64,000 bases of DNA from Streptomyces europaeiscabiei (GCF_036346855.1 NZ_CP107841.1:9738001-9802000), one strand, 5' to 3'; shown: positions 1 to 8,580, numbered from the stretch's first letter. Translations and numbers: made by a program. The notes: generated by a model from the sequence alone, not told the origin.

Positions 1-1440
1 GACATCGACCCGAGCGCCTACGAACGCCTCCGGCTCGACTCGCTGAAGTACTACTACACCCAGCGCAGCGGCACCCCGATCAGCGACGAACTGCGCCCCG
101 GCTACGGCCGCGCCGCCGGTCACCTGGACGTGGCGCCCAACCGGGGCGACCGTGACGTGCCCTGCCAGCCCGGAGTGTGCGACTACACGCTCGACGTCAC
201 CGGCGGCTGGTACGACGCCGGCGACCACGGCAAGTACGTCGTCAACGGCGGCATCTCCACCTGGGAGGTGCTGAGCACGTACGAGCGCTCCCTGTACGCC
301 CGCACCGGGGAGTCCGAGGAGCTCGGCGACGGGTCGCTGAACATCCCGGAGAGCGGCAACAAGGTCCCGGACCTGCTGGACGAAGCCCGCTGGCAGCTGG
401 ACTTCATGCTCAAGATGCAGGTGCCGAAGGGGCAGCCGCTCGCCGGCATGGCCCACCACAAGATCCACGACGAGCAGTGGACCGGCCTGCCCCTGATGCC
501 CGCCGCCGACCCGCAGAAGCGCGAACTGCACCCGCCGAGCACCGCGGCCACCCTGAACCTGGCCGCCACCGCCGCACAGGCTGCCCGCCTCTACCGCCCC
601 TACGACCGCGCCTTCGCCGCGAAGGCGCTCGCCGCGGCCCGCACGGCCTGGGCCGCTGCCCGGGAACACCCGACGGTCTATGCCTCCGAGAGCGACGGCA
701 TCGGCGGTGGCACCTATTCCGACAACAACGTCACCGACGAGTTCTACTGGGCGGCCGCCCAGCTGTACCTGACCACCGGTGAGAAGGCGTTCAAGGAGTA
801 CGTCCTTGCCTCGCCCGTGCACACCGCCGACATCTTCGGTCCCATCGGCTTCGACTGGGCCCGCACGGCCGCCGCGGGCCGCCTCGACCTGGCGACCGTG
901 CCTAACAAGCTGCCCGGCCGTGACAAGGTCCGCCGCTCCGTGATCAAGGGCGCCGACCGGTACCTGGCCACGCTCAAGGCGCACCCGTACGGCATGCCGT
1001 ACGCGCCCGACGGCAACCTCTACGACTGGGGGTCCAACCACCAGATCCTCAACAACGCGGTCGTCGTCGCCACGGCGTACGACATCAGCGGCGCGGCCGA
1101 GTACCGCGAGGGCGCGCTGCAGAGCATGGACTACCTCTTCGGCCGCAACGCCCTCAACATCTCCTACGTCACCGGCTACGGCGAGGTCGACGCCCGCAAC
1201 CAGCACAGCCGCTGGTACGCCCACCAACTCGACCCGGACCAGCCCAACCCACCGGCCGGCACCCTCGCGGGCGGCCCGAACTCGGGTATCCAGGACCCCT
1301 ACGCGCAGAGCAAACTGCAGGGCTGCGTCGGTCAGTTCTGCTACATCGACGACATCCAGTCCTGGTCGACCAACGAACACACGATCAACTGGAACGCGGC
1401 ACTGGCCCGCATGGCGTCGTTCGTCGCGGACCAGATCTGA
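1..1440 (+). CDS. Glycoside hydrolase family 9 endoglucanase, 3' part
   Basis: The reading frame is already open at base 1, so the start lies outside the window; 479 residues are visible. This is a GH9 inverting cellulase, expected to be secreted and to cut beta-1,4-glucan. Residues about 66-79 carry the family motif [13 protein letters not shown], whose aspartates include the catalytic base region. The late part has QHSRW (the usual place of the conserved HR motif) and [13 protein letters not shown], with Glu459 as the expected general acid. The protein stops about 20 residues after that motif, so no carbohydrate-binding module follows the catalytic domain; one could precede it outside the window. 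A strong hairpin lies 60 bases after the stop. I am sure of the family; exact substrate is inferred. Confidence 0.95.
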   Translation, partial: DIDPSAYERLRLDSLKYYYTQRSGTPISDELRPGYGRAAGHLDVAPNRGDRDVPCQPGVCDYTLDVTGGWYDAGDHGKYVVNGGISTWEVLSTYERSLYARTGESEELGDGSLNIPESGNKVPDLLDEARWQLDFMLKMQVPKGQPLAGMAHHKIHDEQWTGLPLMPAADPQKRELHPPSTAATLNLAATAAQAARLYRPYDRAFAAKALAAARTAWAAAREHPTVYASESDGIGGGTYSDNNVTDEFYWAAAQLYLTTGEKAFKEYVLASPVHTADIFGPIGFDWARTAAAGRLDLATVPNKLPGRDKVRRSVIKGADRYLATLKAHPYGMPYAPDGNLYDWGSNHQILNNAVVVATAYDISGAAEYREGALQSMDYLFGRNALNISYVTGYGEVDARNQHSRWYAHQLDPDQPNPPAGTLAGGPNSGIQDPYAQSKLQGCVGQFCYIDDIQSWSTNEHTINWNAALARMASFVADQI

Positions 1441-1447
1441 ATCCTCC

Positions 1448-1500
1448 GCGTGACTGCGTGACTGCGTGACTGCGTGAGCGCGTGAGCGCGTGAGCGCGTG
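1448..1500. repeat. 8-bp tandem repeat
   Basis: About 6.6 head-to-tail copies of an 8-bp unit lie directly after the cellulase stop: three copies of GCGTGACT, then three of GCGTGAGC plus a partial. The switch from one variant to the other suggests local slippage expansion. No coding role is visible. Confidence 0.85.
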
Positions 1501-1529
1501 CGGCCGACGCCTCGACGGGCGTCGGCCGC
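1500..1529. terminator. Intrinsic terminator after the GH9 gene
   Basis: A perfect 12-bp stem (1500-1511 pairing with 1518-1529) with a 6-base loop. As is common in Streptomyces, it has no clear U-tract. It sits between the cellulase and the toxin-antitoxin genes, both on the plus strand. Confidence 0.7.
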
Positions 1530-1576
1530 ACGGCTTCGGTACCGCAGGTCGTACGGTGTGACCTGCGACTATTTAC

Positions 1577-1598
1577 GGGTAAGTACCCGCGAGGTACC
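1577..1598. promoter_or_regulatory. Candidate operator of the toxin-antitoxin pair
   Basis: GGGTA-AG-TACCC (1577-1588) is followed five bases on by the palindrome GGTACC (1593-1598), ending 8 bases before the antitoxin ATG. Two related GGTAC/GTACC blocks right at the start fit autoregulation by the antitoxin, which is usual for such modules. No binding evidence can be seen in the sequence. Confidence 0.4.
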
Positions 1599-1606
1599 GT
1601 TGGCGC

Positions 1607-1852
1607 ATGCCAGCTCTGAATGTGGAGTTCAGCGACCGCGAGCTAGAGGACCTGCGGCAGATCGCCAAGGAGCGCGGTACGTCGATGAAGGCGCTCGTGC
1701 GCGAGGCGGCCGCGGCCGACATAGTGCGACACCGGGCGCTCAAGGAGGGCGCGGAGGCATTCCGTCAGTTCTTCACCGCGCACGCCGACGAGTTCGCCGC
1801 CGCCTTCCCGGACGACGAACCCGCCGACAGGATGAAGGGGCGGGCCGTCTGA
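1607..1852 (+). CDS. Antitoxin of a Doc-like toxin-antitoxin pair
   Basis: An 81-residue protein. The N-terminal part (VEFSDRELEDLRQIAKERG, then a helix rich in Ala and Arg) fits a ribbon-helix-helix DNA-binding fold. The acidic C-terminal part (about residues 45-75) would be the toxin-neutralising segment. It lies 3 bases upstream of the Doc-like gene, so translation is probably coupled. The start is the ATG 8 bases after a palindromic element. The assignment rests on size, the pairing and resemblance to the antitoxins that accompany this toxin family in Streptomyces. Confidence 0.7.
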   Translation: MPALNVEFSDRELEDLRQIAKERGTSMKALVREAAAADIVRHRALKEGAEAFRQFFTAHADEFAAAFPDDEPADRMKGRAV

Positions 1853-1855
1853 CCG

Positions 1856-2233
1856 ATGACTTCCGTCATCCACATCGACGTGCCCTGGCTGCTCCAGCGG
1901 CACGAAGAGGTCATGCCCGAGCAGCCCAGCATCAACGACTTCTCCGCGCTCGTCGCGGCTGTGGCCCGGCACCGCGTCGACCCGCCGCGCCTCGGTGTCG
2001 ACTCCGACCCGGCCTGGCGGGCCGCCGCGCTGCTGCACACCCTCGCGGTACTCAAGCCCCTGCCGGCCGGCAACGCCCGCTTCGCCTGCGCGACAGCCGT
2101 GGCGTACATGTTCGTCAGCGGTGTCGGCATCGCCCCGCCGTACGGGGCCCTCGTGGATCTCGCGCGCGATCTGATCTCCGGGACGACGGACATCTACGGG
2201 GCGGCGGACCGGCTGCGGTCCTGGCAGATCTGA
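1856..2233 (+). CDS. Doc-like (Fic family) toxin component
   Basis: A 125-residue protein of the size of Doc toxins. The expected Fic core is recognisable but degenerate: LKPLPAGNARFACATAVAYM occupies the position of HPFx(D/E)GNxR, so the catalytic histidine is absent while the GN-x-R anchor remains. The middle part (AWRAAALLHTLAVL) matches the helix that precedes the motif in Doc. Doc proteins phosphorylate EF-Tu and are held inactive by the antitoxin encoded just upstream. Because the catalytic histidine is replaced, activity cannot be assumed; this looks like an actinobacterial subgroup that shares the substitution rather than random decay, since the rest of the fold is intact. Confidence 0.72.
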   Translation: MTSVIHIDVPWLLQRHEEVMPEQPSINDFSALVAAVARHRVDPPRLGVDSDPAWRAAALLHTLAVLKPLPAGNARFACATAVAYMFVSGVGIAPPYGALVDLARDLISGTTDIYGAADRLRSWQI

Positions 2234-2778
2234 GCGGAGCGGAACCGACACTTCCCCCGGGGCCGCCGACCGAGGGCGGGAGGATCAAGGTCGGCGGCCG
2301 TTTCGCGCGGGAGAGCCGCCGTTCCGCGCGGGGCCTTCCGAGTGGCCGTCCCGATTGAACAACGAACCATCAGTGTGCCGGGAGCGTGCGAGGGCCGCCG
2401 GGGTGTGCGTACCGTTCACACGGGGTGCTTGAAGCCTTGAGTATTTAGGAACCGGAAGGCTTCGTTCTGCGAAGCGGAAGCTTAGGTACCGGTCATCTGA
2501 CCTGCTTTTAGTGATGCGGATGTTGCTCAGGTGCCTTGTTAGCCATGAGTAACTTGTGCAAGGGTGAACTTCCTGCGCAAGGGCAATGGCCCGGCCGGAA
2601 AGGCCATTTGGCTTTTCTGGTCACCGAAGGGCCCAAAAGGCTCAAGGGAGACGGTCATCGTGCGGCTCCGTCCCCGGCCGCTTCCCGGCGCCCGCCAAAA
2701 AGGTACGCACCAATCCAGGGCCCTTTTCGGCGGCCACAACTCCGTGTGCCATCTTGTGCCTTGGAAGGAACCGTCTCT
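2234..2778. other. Gene-free stretch with hairpins before the ricin-domain gene
   Basis: No supported gene. The segment 2440-2600 is less GC-rich than its surroundings, so it probably holds the promoter and leader of the gene starting at 2779. Two hairpins are visible: GCTTCG/CGAAGC with a 5-base loop near 2458-2476, and AATGGCC/GGCCATT at 2585-2591 and 2602-2608, followed by a short T-rich stretch. The second could be an attenuator or simply a terminator of upstream transcription. A frame continuing upstream of 2779 is open but has no convincing start. Confidence 0.5.
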
Positions 2779-4626
2779 GTGCACACCCCCCACCCTCCGC
2801 GCCCCACTTATCCGCCCGCTCCCGGCCCGGTTCCCGGAGAGTCCGACGAGACTCTCGCAGCCCGGCTGAGGGGCTGGCCGGAAGGTGGCACCGGCGACCC
2901 CGTCGCCCTGCTGATGGCACGGCACTGGCAGCCCACGTACGACTATGCGGTGATCTGTCTCGCCACTCAGTCCGGCGTCGCCTCGATGGTGACCGCGACC
3001 GCCTTCCACCGGGTGCTCGACGGGCTGATGCGGGGCGAGTCGGGCGTCGCCCTGCGGCCCCGGCTGCTGGTGGCCGCGCGCGACACCGTCAAGGAGTGGT
3101 CCGCGGAAGGCGGTGTCTCCCATGTCCTGTCGGACCTGAGGAAGCCCGCGGGCGGGCGCGGCATGCGGGCGGCGAAGTCCATGACGCCCGAGAATCGCAA
3201 GCTCATCGAGCGCTCTTTCCGAGCTCTACCGGCGGTCGCCCAGTGCCTGTTGTGGCACACCGAGGTAGAAGCAGAAATGATAACCATACCCACTGGTCTG
3301 CTGGGTCTGGACGCCGACAGCGCGGTGGCCACGCTGGAACAGGCGCGCGACAAATTCCGCGAGGGCTGCGTCCGCGCCCACCGGGAACTCGCGCCGTCCA
3401 AGGATTGCCGCTTCTACAACCGGCTGCTGGACGTGCCGATTCGCCGCGGCGGAGCCCTGCTGCCGGATGTCCAGCAGCATCTGCTGGAGTGCCGCTACTG
3501 CCGTTACGCCGCCGAGCAACTCAGCCATTTCGAGGGCGGGCTGGGCGGGGTCATCGCCGAGGCCGTGCTGGGCTGGGGCGCCCGGCGCTATCTCGACTCC
3601 CGGCCCGGCCGCATGCCGGACAAGGGGAACTCAAGACGTCCGGGGAGCGGCGGTCGGCATCGCCTGCTCTCCCAGATCCCCGCACAGCGCCGCCGGATCA
3701 TCTCCGGGGCGCGCAACCCGAGGGCTCTGATCACCGTCGGTGTCTCCTCGGGCGCGCTGATCGCGGCCATCCTGGGCGCCGCGTTCCTCTCGGACGACGG
3801 CAGCGGGGCAGATCCCGCCGCATCCACCAGTGCCACCGGGGGCGTCGCCACGGCGCCGGACACCGGCAACGACACCACCACCGACACCGGCTCGGCGACC
3901 CCGCCCGCCATGTCCGGACGGTCCGCGGCACCCCAGCAGACCCGGCTGCGCAACCAGGCCGCCGACCTGTGCCTCGACATCCACGGCGGCAAGGCCGAGC
4001 AGGGCGCCTCGACGGAACTCGCGGTGTGCGACTCCGGCTGGACCCAGAAGTGGTCCTACGAGGCGGACGGCCTGCTGCGCAGTGTCGCCAACCCCGAGCT
4101 GTGCCTGGACTCCCAGGTCGACGCCGGAGTGGTCGTCCTCGGCAGGTGCGCCGACGAGGACTCCAAGCGCGGTGACGACGTGCGCTACGACTTCACCGTG
4201 CAGGGCGAGTTGCTGCCCCGCTGGGGCGAAGGTCTCGCCGTCGCCCCCGTAGCCAGGGACGCCGATGCCGACGTCGTCGTCAAGGTCCGGGACAACTCCG
4301 GCCAGCAGCGCTGGCTCACCGACGGTGTGACCGCCAGCCCGGAGTCCCTCTCCGTCTCCGGCTCCGAGGCGTCCACACCCGAGACCGAGCCGGTCTCCCG
4401 GAAGCCGGAGGCGGACGACGCCTCCCCGGCCCCGGGGCCGGAGAAGTCCGGCTCCCCGGAGCCGAGCGTCTCCCCGGAGGCCGAACAGGGCGGTTCGATC
4501 CTGTCCGTGGGCGACGACACGACGACGGACGCGGACGCCGGCTCCGGGACGGGCTCCGGCTCCGCTCCGGTGCTGCCCCTGACGTCCGTCGACCTCCCGA
4601 ACCTCCTCACGGGCCTCGGCCTGTGA
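2779..4626 (+). CDS. Sigma-factor-like/zinc-finger/ricin-domain membrane protein
   Basis: 615 residues from a GTG at 2779 with GGAAGG about ten bases upstream; earlier in-frame codons lack a ribosome-binding site. Residues about 30-205 resemble ECF sigma factor regions (helical, ending with a sigma-4-like segment). Residues 234-247 hold a HxxxCxxC zinc motif (HLLECRYCRY) typical of anti-sigma domains. One membrane helix lies near residues 315-338, then a Ser/Thr-rich linker, and a ricin-type lectin domain at about 386-515 (repeats with CLDIHGG and CLDSQ). A Ser/Pro/Glu-rich tail follows. The layout suggests a cytoplasmic regulatory part linked to an external sugar-binding domain, perhaps sensing cell-wall or environmental glycans. 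Function is inferred; the domain calls are good. Confidence 0.75.
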   Translation: MHTPHPPRPTYPPAPGPVPGESDETLAARLRGWPEGGTGDPVALLMARHWQPTYDYAVICLATQSGVASMVTATAFHRVLDGLMRGESGVALRPRLLVAARDTVKEWSAEGGVSHVLSDLRKPAGGRGMRAAKSMTPENRKLIERSFRALPAVAQCLLWHTEVEAEMITIPTGLLGLDADSAVATLEQARDKFREGCVRAHRELAPSKDCRFYNRLLDVPIRRGGALLPDVQQHLLECRYCRYAAEQLSHFEGGLGGVIAEAVLGWGARRYLDSRPGRMPDKGNSRRPGSGGRHRLLSQIPAQRRRIISGARNPRALITVGVSSGALIAAILGAAFLSDDGSGADPAASTSATGGVATAPDTGNDTTTDTGSATPPAMSGRSAAPQQTRLRNQAADLCLDIHGGKAEQGASTELAVCDSGWTQKWSYEADGLLRSVANPELCLDSQVDAGVVVLGRCADEDSKRGDDVRYDFTVQGELLPRWGEGLAVAPVARDADADVVVKVRDNSGQQRWLTDGVTASPESLSVSGSEASTPETEPVSRKPEADDASPAPGPEKSGSPEPSVSPEAEQGGSILSVGDDTTTDADAGSGTGSGSAPVLPLTSVDLPNLLTGLGL

Positions 4627-4852
4627 GGGGGTTCGGTCGTCGGGCGAGAGGGCTGCGAGGGGCGTGTGGTTGCTCGTGCGGTTCCCCACGCCCTTAGGAG
4701 ACGAAGGGCACGGGGCGCGGCCAACCTGCTTTTCAGGAGTGCGAGCAGTCCCACTCGCCCGGCACACGGAGAACCCGGCCCCCGAGCCGGGTCGAAAGGG
4801 CGCAGCCCCTGGGAACGGGGCGTTCAGGGGCGGCGGGAGCGCTGACCGGATC
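4627..4852. repeat. Degenerate intergenic repeat region
   Basis: Between convergent genes. The segment from 4664 (gtgtggttgctcgtgcggtt) recurs, slightly changed, at 29484 after another gene, so it belongs to a dispersed Streptomyces intergenic family. A 6-bp stem CCCGGC/GCCGGG at 4774-4791 and GC-rich blocks resembling the repeats at 15257 and 31368 follow. The likely role is transcription termination for both flanking genes. Confidence 0.5.
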
Positions 4853-6022
4853 TCACCCCTCCCCGCCGACGAGACTGTCACCGTCGACCGTGGCCGGTGT
4901 GCGATGCCCGGACAACGCGAGCGTGAGGTCGAACTCGGCGAGCAGACACCGGATCACGTGTTCCACACCGGGCTGCCCGTCGAGGGCGAGGCCGTAGACG
5001 TAGGGGCGCCCGAGAAGCACGGCTCGCGCCCCGAGCGCCAGCGCTTTGAAGACGTCGTCACCGGTGCGCACGCCGCTGTCGAAGAGCACGGTCGTCCGGT
5101 CGCCGACCGCCCGGGCCACACGCGGTAGCGCGTCGGCCGCCGCGACCCCGCCGGCCACCTGCCGGCCGCCGTGGTTGGACACGATCACCCCGTCCATTCC
5201 GGCGTCCGTGGCGAGCCGGGCGTCGTCCGGGTGCAGGACGCCCTTCAGTACGATCGGCCCCTGCCAGTGCTCGCGCAGGAACGCCAGGTCGGGCCACGTC
5301 TTGCCGGGATCTCCGAACATGCCCGCGAAGTGCAGCACGGCCGCGTTCGGGTCCTCGTGGACCGGCTTGGCCAAGCCCGCCCGGAACGCCGGGTCGGAGA
5401 AGTAGTTGGCGGTCCCGACGCCATGAAGGAACGGCAGGTACGCCCGCTCCAGATCGCGCGGTCGCCAGCCGAGCAACGGTGTGTCCAGGGTGACGACGAG
5501 CACGGAGTACCCCGAGGCCTTCGCCCGTTCCAGGAAGCTCCGGGTGACCTCACGGTCCTTCGCCCAGTACAGCTGGAACCAGCGCTCCGCGTCGCCCATC
5601 ACCTCCGCGACCTGCTCCATGGGTGTGCTGGACGCCGAGGACAGGATGTACGGCACCCCCTGTGCGGCGGCGGCCCGTGCGGCCGCCGACTCCGCCTCAG
5701 GGTGCACGATCGACAGCACGCCCACCGGGGCGAGGGCCAACGGCGCGGGCAGCGCACGGCCCAGCACCTCGACGGAGAGATCGCGTTCGCTCACGTCCCG
5801 CAGCAGCCGCGGCACGATCCGGTGCCGCTGCAGCGCCGCCCGGTTGGCGCGCGCCGTGCTGCCGTCCCCCGCGCTGCCCGCGACATACCCGACCGGACCC
5901 GCACCGAGGCGGTGCTCGGCCAGCTCCTCCAGCCGGGTCGGATCGGTGGGCAGCCGTGGCACGGCCCCGCCCATCCCGCCCAGGTAGATCTCGTACTGGA
6001 AGTCCGCCCAGTGCTTGGCCAT
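4853..6022 (-). CDS. FMN-dependent alpha-hydroxy-acid oxidizing protein (lactate 2-monooxygenase-like)
   Basis: 389 residues, a TIM-barrel flavoprotein that oxidises L-2-hydroxy acids such as lactate. The signature SNHGGRQ sits near residue 281, with the active-site His-Gly-Gly-Arg. GSAGDGSTARANR near residue 50, FQLYW near 150, LDTP near 180 and FDSGVRTG/LLGRPYVYGL near the end are FMN-contact regions of this family. I chose the ATG at 6022 (MAKHWADFQ...) because it gives the family's normal N-terminus; a longer open frame upstream lacks homologous sequence. GAGGGG lies upstream. Whether it releases H2O2 and pyruvate, or acetate and CO2, cannot be decided from the sequence. Confidence 0.9.
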   Translation of the reverse strand: MAKHWADFQYEIYLGGMGGAVPRLPTDPTRLEELAEHRLGAGPVGYVAGSAGDGSTARANRAALQRHRIVPRLLRDVSERDLSVEVLGRALPAPLALAPVGVLSIVHPEAESAAARAAAAQGVPYILSSASSTPMEQVAEVMGDAERWFQLYWAKDREVTRSFLERAKASGYSVLVVTLDTPLLGWRPRDLERAYLPFLHGVGTANYFSDPAFRAGLAKPVHEDPNAAVLHFAGMFGDPGKTWPDLAFLREHWQGPIVLKGVLHPDDARLATDAGMDGVIVSNHGGRQVAGGVAAADALPRVARAVGDRTTVLFDSGVRTGDDVFKALALGARAVLLGRPYVYGLALDGQPGVEHVIRCLLAEFDLTLALSGHRTPATVDGDSLVGGEG

Positions 6023-6914
6023 CCGTCTGTCCCGCCCCTCGCCGTCGAGAACGCCCCGCGTCGCCGACGATCCTGACGAGCCCGGAGGGCGCCGTCCAGA
6101 GCCGCGTACACGGACACGCACACGGTCGGCCGGAACAACCGGCGGGCGCGGGGGCCGTCGGCGGTGTGTCCGTCGGCGCCTTCGGCCCGGTGTGCGGCGG
6201 TACCGGGACGTCGTCCGTACGGGCCGGTCGGGCACCCTCGGGGCCGTACGCGGCGTGTGGTTCGGGGTAGCAGGTGAGGAACAGGACCGCCGACACGGCC
6301 GGACCGAGGAACGCTGCCGGCGACGCCGTCCGTGAGGCATCGAGCCGGCCCGGGATGGGTGTGACAGCACGCAGAGCACCGCCGCGACCCACCGTGCGGT
6401 CCCGCGGAGGCGGTTCGGGCCGTGCGAGAACCCGTGCCGCCCGCCGCGCTGACGAGGGCAGAGGTCCGAAATGCCGCGGGGGCGTACCGGCCGCGCCGGG
6501 GTGTGACGTCAAGGATGCGCGTCAAGCAGAGACAGAGGGTGCTTCATCCATTCTGCGGAATCGAAATGGATGAATCATCCACCATTCCGGGTCGCGTGGG
6601 GGCCGTTCGGGCGGTTGTCGCGAGCGGAAGCGGAATGTTTCAGGCCGATTGCTCAGCCGTGGAGATCCGGCCATTCATGATCATGGGGCGATCGGAAACC
6701 GCTCAGAATCGGGGTTCGCATGGTCGGACTCCGTGACTTCGAGCCACTGATTCAATACTCAAAGTTACTGAAACCGGTGGGGTCGATGTGTGTTCCGGGC
6801 CCGGACCCGGCAGACTCGCGCTCGCCGATCCGGCACCGTCCGGGCAGGCTTCGTACACGCGACAGATGTGGCGGGGTCGTCCGGGCACTCCTGCAGAGCG
6901 GAAGGATGCACACC
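6023..6914. other. Long divergent intergenic region
   Basis: About 890 bases between the divergent lactate-oxidase-like gene and the SSI inhibitor gene. Several open frames exist but are arginine/proline/alanine-rich, lack ribosome-binding sites and look like high-GC noise. The part near 6540-6780 has lower GC and carries the inverted repeats described separately, so it probably contains the inhibitor promoter. Confidence 0.5.
6543..6580. promoter_or_regulatory. Triple half-site inverted repeat, candidate operator
   Basis: TTCATCCATT (6543-6552) is perfectly complementary to AATGGATGAA (6565-6574) across a 12-base spacer. The second arm also forms GGATGA-A-TCATCC (6568-6580). The half-site TTCATCC therefore occurs three times in alternating orientation within 38 bases, about 335 bases upstream of the SSI gene. 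This fits a cooperative repressor site better than a terminator. Confidence 0.45.
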
Positions 6915-7349
6915 ATGCCGAAGACCGCGCGTTGGGCAGCGACTCTCACCCTGACGGCCACCGCCGTCTGCGGTCCCCTCACGGGCTCCGCGCTCGCTGC
7001 CCCCGAGCCCGCCGCGTCGGGGCTCTACGCCCCCTCGGCCCTGGTCCTGACCATGGGCCACGGCGAGACCGCGGCCGCCGTCACCCCCGAGCGCGCGGTC
7101 ACCCTGACCTGTGCGCCGAACGCCTCCGGCACGCACCCGGCCCCCGCAGACGCCTGCGCCGAACTGCGCCGCAGCGGCGGCGACTTCGGCGCCCTGACCG
7201 GCCGGGCCGGGGTGAAGTGCAACAAGCAGTACGACCCGGTCGTCGTCACCGTGCACGGTGTCTGGCAGGGCAAGCGCGTCGCGCACGAGCGCGTCTTCGC
7301 CAACCAGTGCCTGAAGGACTCCGCCACGAGCGTCCTGTACGCCTTCTGA
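6915..7349 (+). CDS. SSI-family serine protease inhibitor, lysine at P1
   Basis: A secreted 144-residue precursor of the Streptomyces subtilisin inhibitor family. Residues 1 to about 29 form a Sec signal (Lys/Arg then a hydrophobic stretch ending near ALAAPEP). The mature part has the two expected disulfide pairs and the conserved [15 protein letters not shown] and [15 protein letters not shown] segments. The reactive-site loop reads CNKQYDP, so by alignment with SSI (CPM-VYDP) the P1 residue is Lys104 rather than Met; trypsin-like proteases are the expected targets. I start at the ATG at 6915 because GGAAGG at about 6900-6905 abuts the earlier ATG at 6906. In Streptomyces these inhibitors restrain secreted proteases during development. 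Confidence 0.95.
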   Translation: MPKTARWAATLTLTATAVCGPLTGSALAAPEPAASGLYAPSALVLTMGHGETAAAVTPERAVTLTCAPNASGTHPAPADACAELRRSGGDFGALTGRAGVKCNKQYDPVVVTVHGVWQGKRVAHERVFANQCLKDSATSVLYAF

Positions 7350-7476
7350 GCGCTTCCGCGGACGAGGCCGCTTCGGGCGGCCGACAGACCGGGGTTGCGT
7401 GACCCCGTGAGTGATGAGCGAGGGCCCGTGGCTGGGGAGCGCGAGCCCTGTCGCGGTGTGTCACGCGATCCCGTCC

Positions 7477-7516
7477 GGGGGCCGGCCGAAGCGGAGTGGG
7501 GCCGCGGCCGGCCCCC
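7477..7516. terminator. Bidirectional terminator
   Basis: An 11-bp perfect stem (7477-7487 with 7506-7516) with an 18-base loop between two convergent genes. A smaller hairpin, CGGGGT/ACCCCG, lies at about 7390-7407. Either could end transcription of the SSI gene. Confidence 0.6.
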
Positions 7517-7545
7517 GGCATCATCTGCCGGGAACTCTCACCCGG

Positions 7546-7752
7546 TCACTCGGGGGTGACGGTCCACCGGCCGACCTCCTGGTGACCGGAGTCGTACAGA
7601 GGCTGGCCGTCCCCGGGTTCGATCTCGCAGTGCCGGAGGTTGCCGCCCCAGTAGCGCAGGATGCGCTCCAGTTCCTGGACGGTGGTGCCCTCGTCCCAGT
7701 CCGTGCTGTCCAGGTCGACTTCGAGAAGGAACTTCACTTCACGCGTCTCCAC
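7546..7752 (-). CDS. Small conserved-looking hypothetical protein
   Basis: 68 residues: METREVKFLLEVDLDSTDWD, then an acidic-amphipathic region and WGGNLRHCEIEPGDGQ. Codon use has the strong third-position GC expected of a real gene, and the amino-acid mix is balanced, unlike the Arg/Pro-rich noise frames nearby. No domain is recognised. It stands alone between convergent and same-strand neighbours. One cysteine is present, with no metal-binding motif. Confidence 0.6.
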   Translation of the reverse strand: METREVKFLLEVDLDSTDWDEGTTVQELERILRYWGGNLRHCEIEPGDGQPLYDSGHQEVGRWTVTPE

Positions 7753-7835
7753 TTCTGTGTCGCTCGGATTCCGTGCCGGCGTCGGCCGGAACGGAGTGTG
7801 CCTGCCGCAGGTCCTTCAATCGTTTCATTGAACTG

Positions 7836-8300
7836 CTACTTGAGACTTGGCCGTTGCGGTGGCGGGGGCGACGGAGGGGGAACGGGAGGAAGGTCCGGGA
7901 GCGGAGGGAAGCGGCCCAGCAGTCGGGCCGCGCGCAGGAGCCGGTGCATCCGGGGCTGGTCGGAGACGAGACGGAGCCGGCCGCCGCTTGCCGCGGCCGC
8001 GGCCTCCGCCCGGCACAGCACCCGCAGGCCCGAGCAGTCGAAGAAGGAGACGTGGCGCAGGTCGACGAGCACGTCCGGCTCGGCGGACCCGGTGGTGGCG
8101 GCCGTCAGGTGCTCGGCCACGAGGCCCGCCGACGCCACGTCGATCTCGCCCGAGACCTCGATCACGACGAACGGCCCGATGCGGCGGGTGCGGGCGTACG
8201 GGTTCGCTGCTGCTGCTGCCGCCGCCTCCGGCCCGGGGCCGGGCCCGGTGGCCACGTCCTCGGGCCGCGGTGCGGCACGGTCATGGGCATCCGGAGTCAT
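7836..8300 (-). CDS. STAS-domain anti-sigma factor antagonist
   Basis: 154 residues. The central part, about 35-135, is a STAS domain: GPFVVIEVSGEIDVASAG, then VLVDLRHVSFFDCSGLRVL with Ser90 as the predicted phospho-acceptor. It would bind an anti-sigma kinase and release a sigma-B-type factor when unphosphorylated. The N-terminus is an Ala/Pro-rich linker (eight alanines, partly GCT/GCC repeats) and the C-terminus is a Pro-rich tail (PPLPDLPPVPPPSPPPP). No kinase gene is adjacent; the SpoIIE-type phosphatases at 24029 and 27014 are the sort of enzyme that would reactivate it. Confidence 0.85.
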   Translation of the reverse strand: MTPDAHDRAAPRPEDVATGPGPGPEAAAAAAANPYARTRRIGPFVVIEVSGEIDVASAGLVAEHLTAATTGSAEPDVLVDLRHVSFFDCSGLRVLCRAEAAAAASGGRLRLVSDQPRMHRLLRAARLLGRFPPLPDLPPVPPPSPPPPQRPSLK

Positions 8301-8484
8301 GGCGGCTCCACCTTGTCAGGGGTAGGGCGCATTCGATCCCGTTAGCTACCCCGGCGCGGAGCCGGCCATCCCTTTCGTGCCTGACGCAAGATCTATAGCA
8401 CTCGAAAAGGTGAATTCCCCTTTCATGTCTTGACATTGCTTGAGGGTGTTGCCAGGGGGTGCTGTCCCGTCGGTGTCGGGCCCG

Positions 8485-8580
8485 TCAGTCGTGCCGGGAC
8501 TCCTCCTCCGCCTCGTGCAGGACCTCGTCGAGGGCGGTGCCGGGCCTGCCGTGCGGGATTTCCCTGTCGTGGTGGGTCAT
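8485..8580 (-). CDS. Possible 31-residue micro-protein
   Basis: An ATG at 8580 preceded by GGAGCG opens a 31-codon frame ending at 8485: MTHHDREIPHGRPGTALDEV then LHEAEEESRHD. It starts 24 bases after the Ppx/GppA gene stop on the same strand, so it could be the last gene of that transcript. It is strongly charged with no membrane segment. Support is only the ribosome-binding site, the position and the plausible composition. Confidence 0.35.
   Translation of the reverse strand: MTHHDREIPHGRPGTALDEVLHEAEEESRHD

Noticed and set aside
177..1016. Long open frames on both strands overlapping the GH9 gene
   Set aside because: Arg/Pro/Ala-rich or frame-shadow composition and no ribosome-binding sites; the GH9 frame fully explains the region.
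2536..2778. Upstream extension of the ricin-domain protein
   Set aside because: The frame is open but has no start with a ribosome-binding site and no domain; GTG at 2779 has GGAAGG at good distance.
6015..6736. Several open frames between the lactate-oxidase-like and SSI genes
   Set aside because: Composition typical of high-GC noise, no recognisable motif, and hairpins and promoter-like DNA lie within them.
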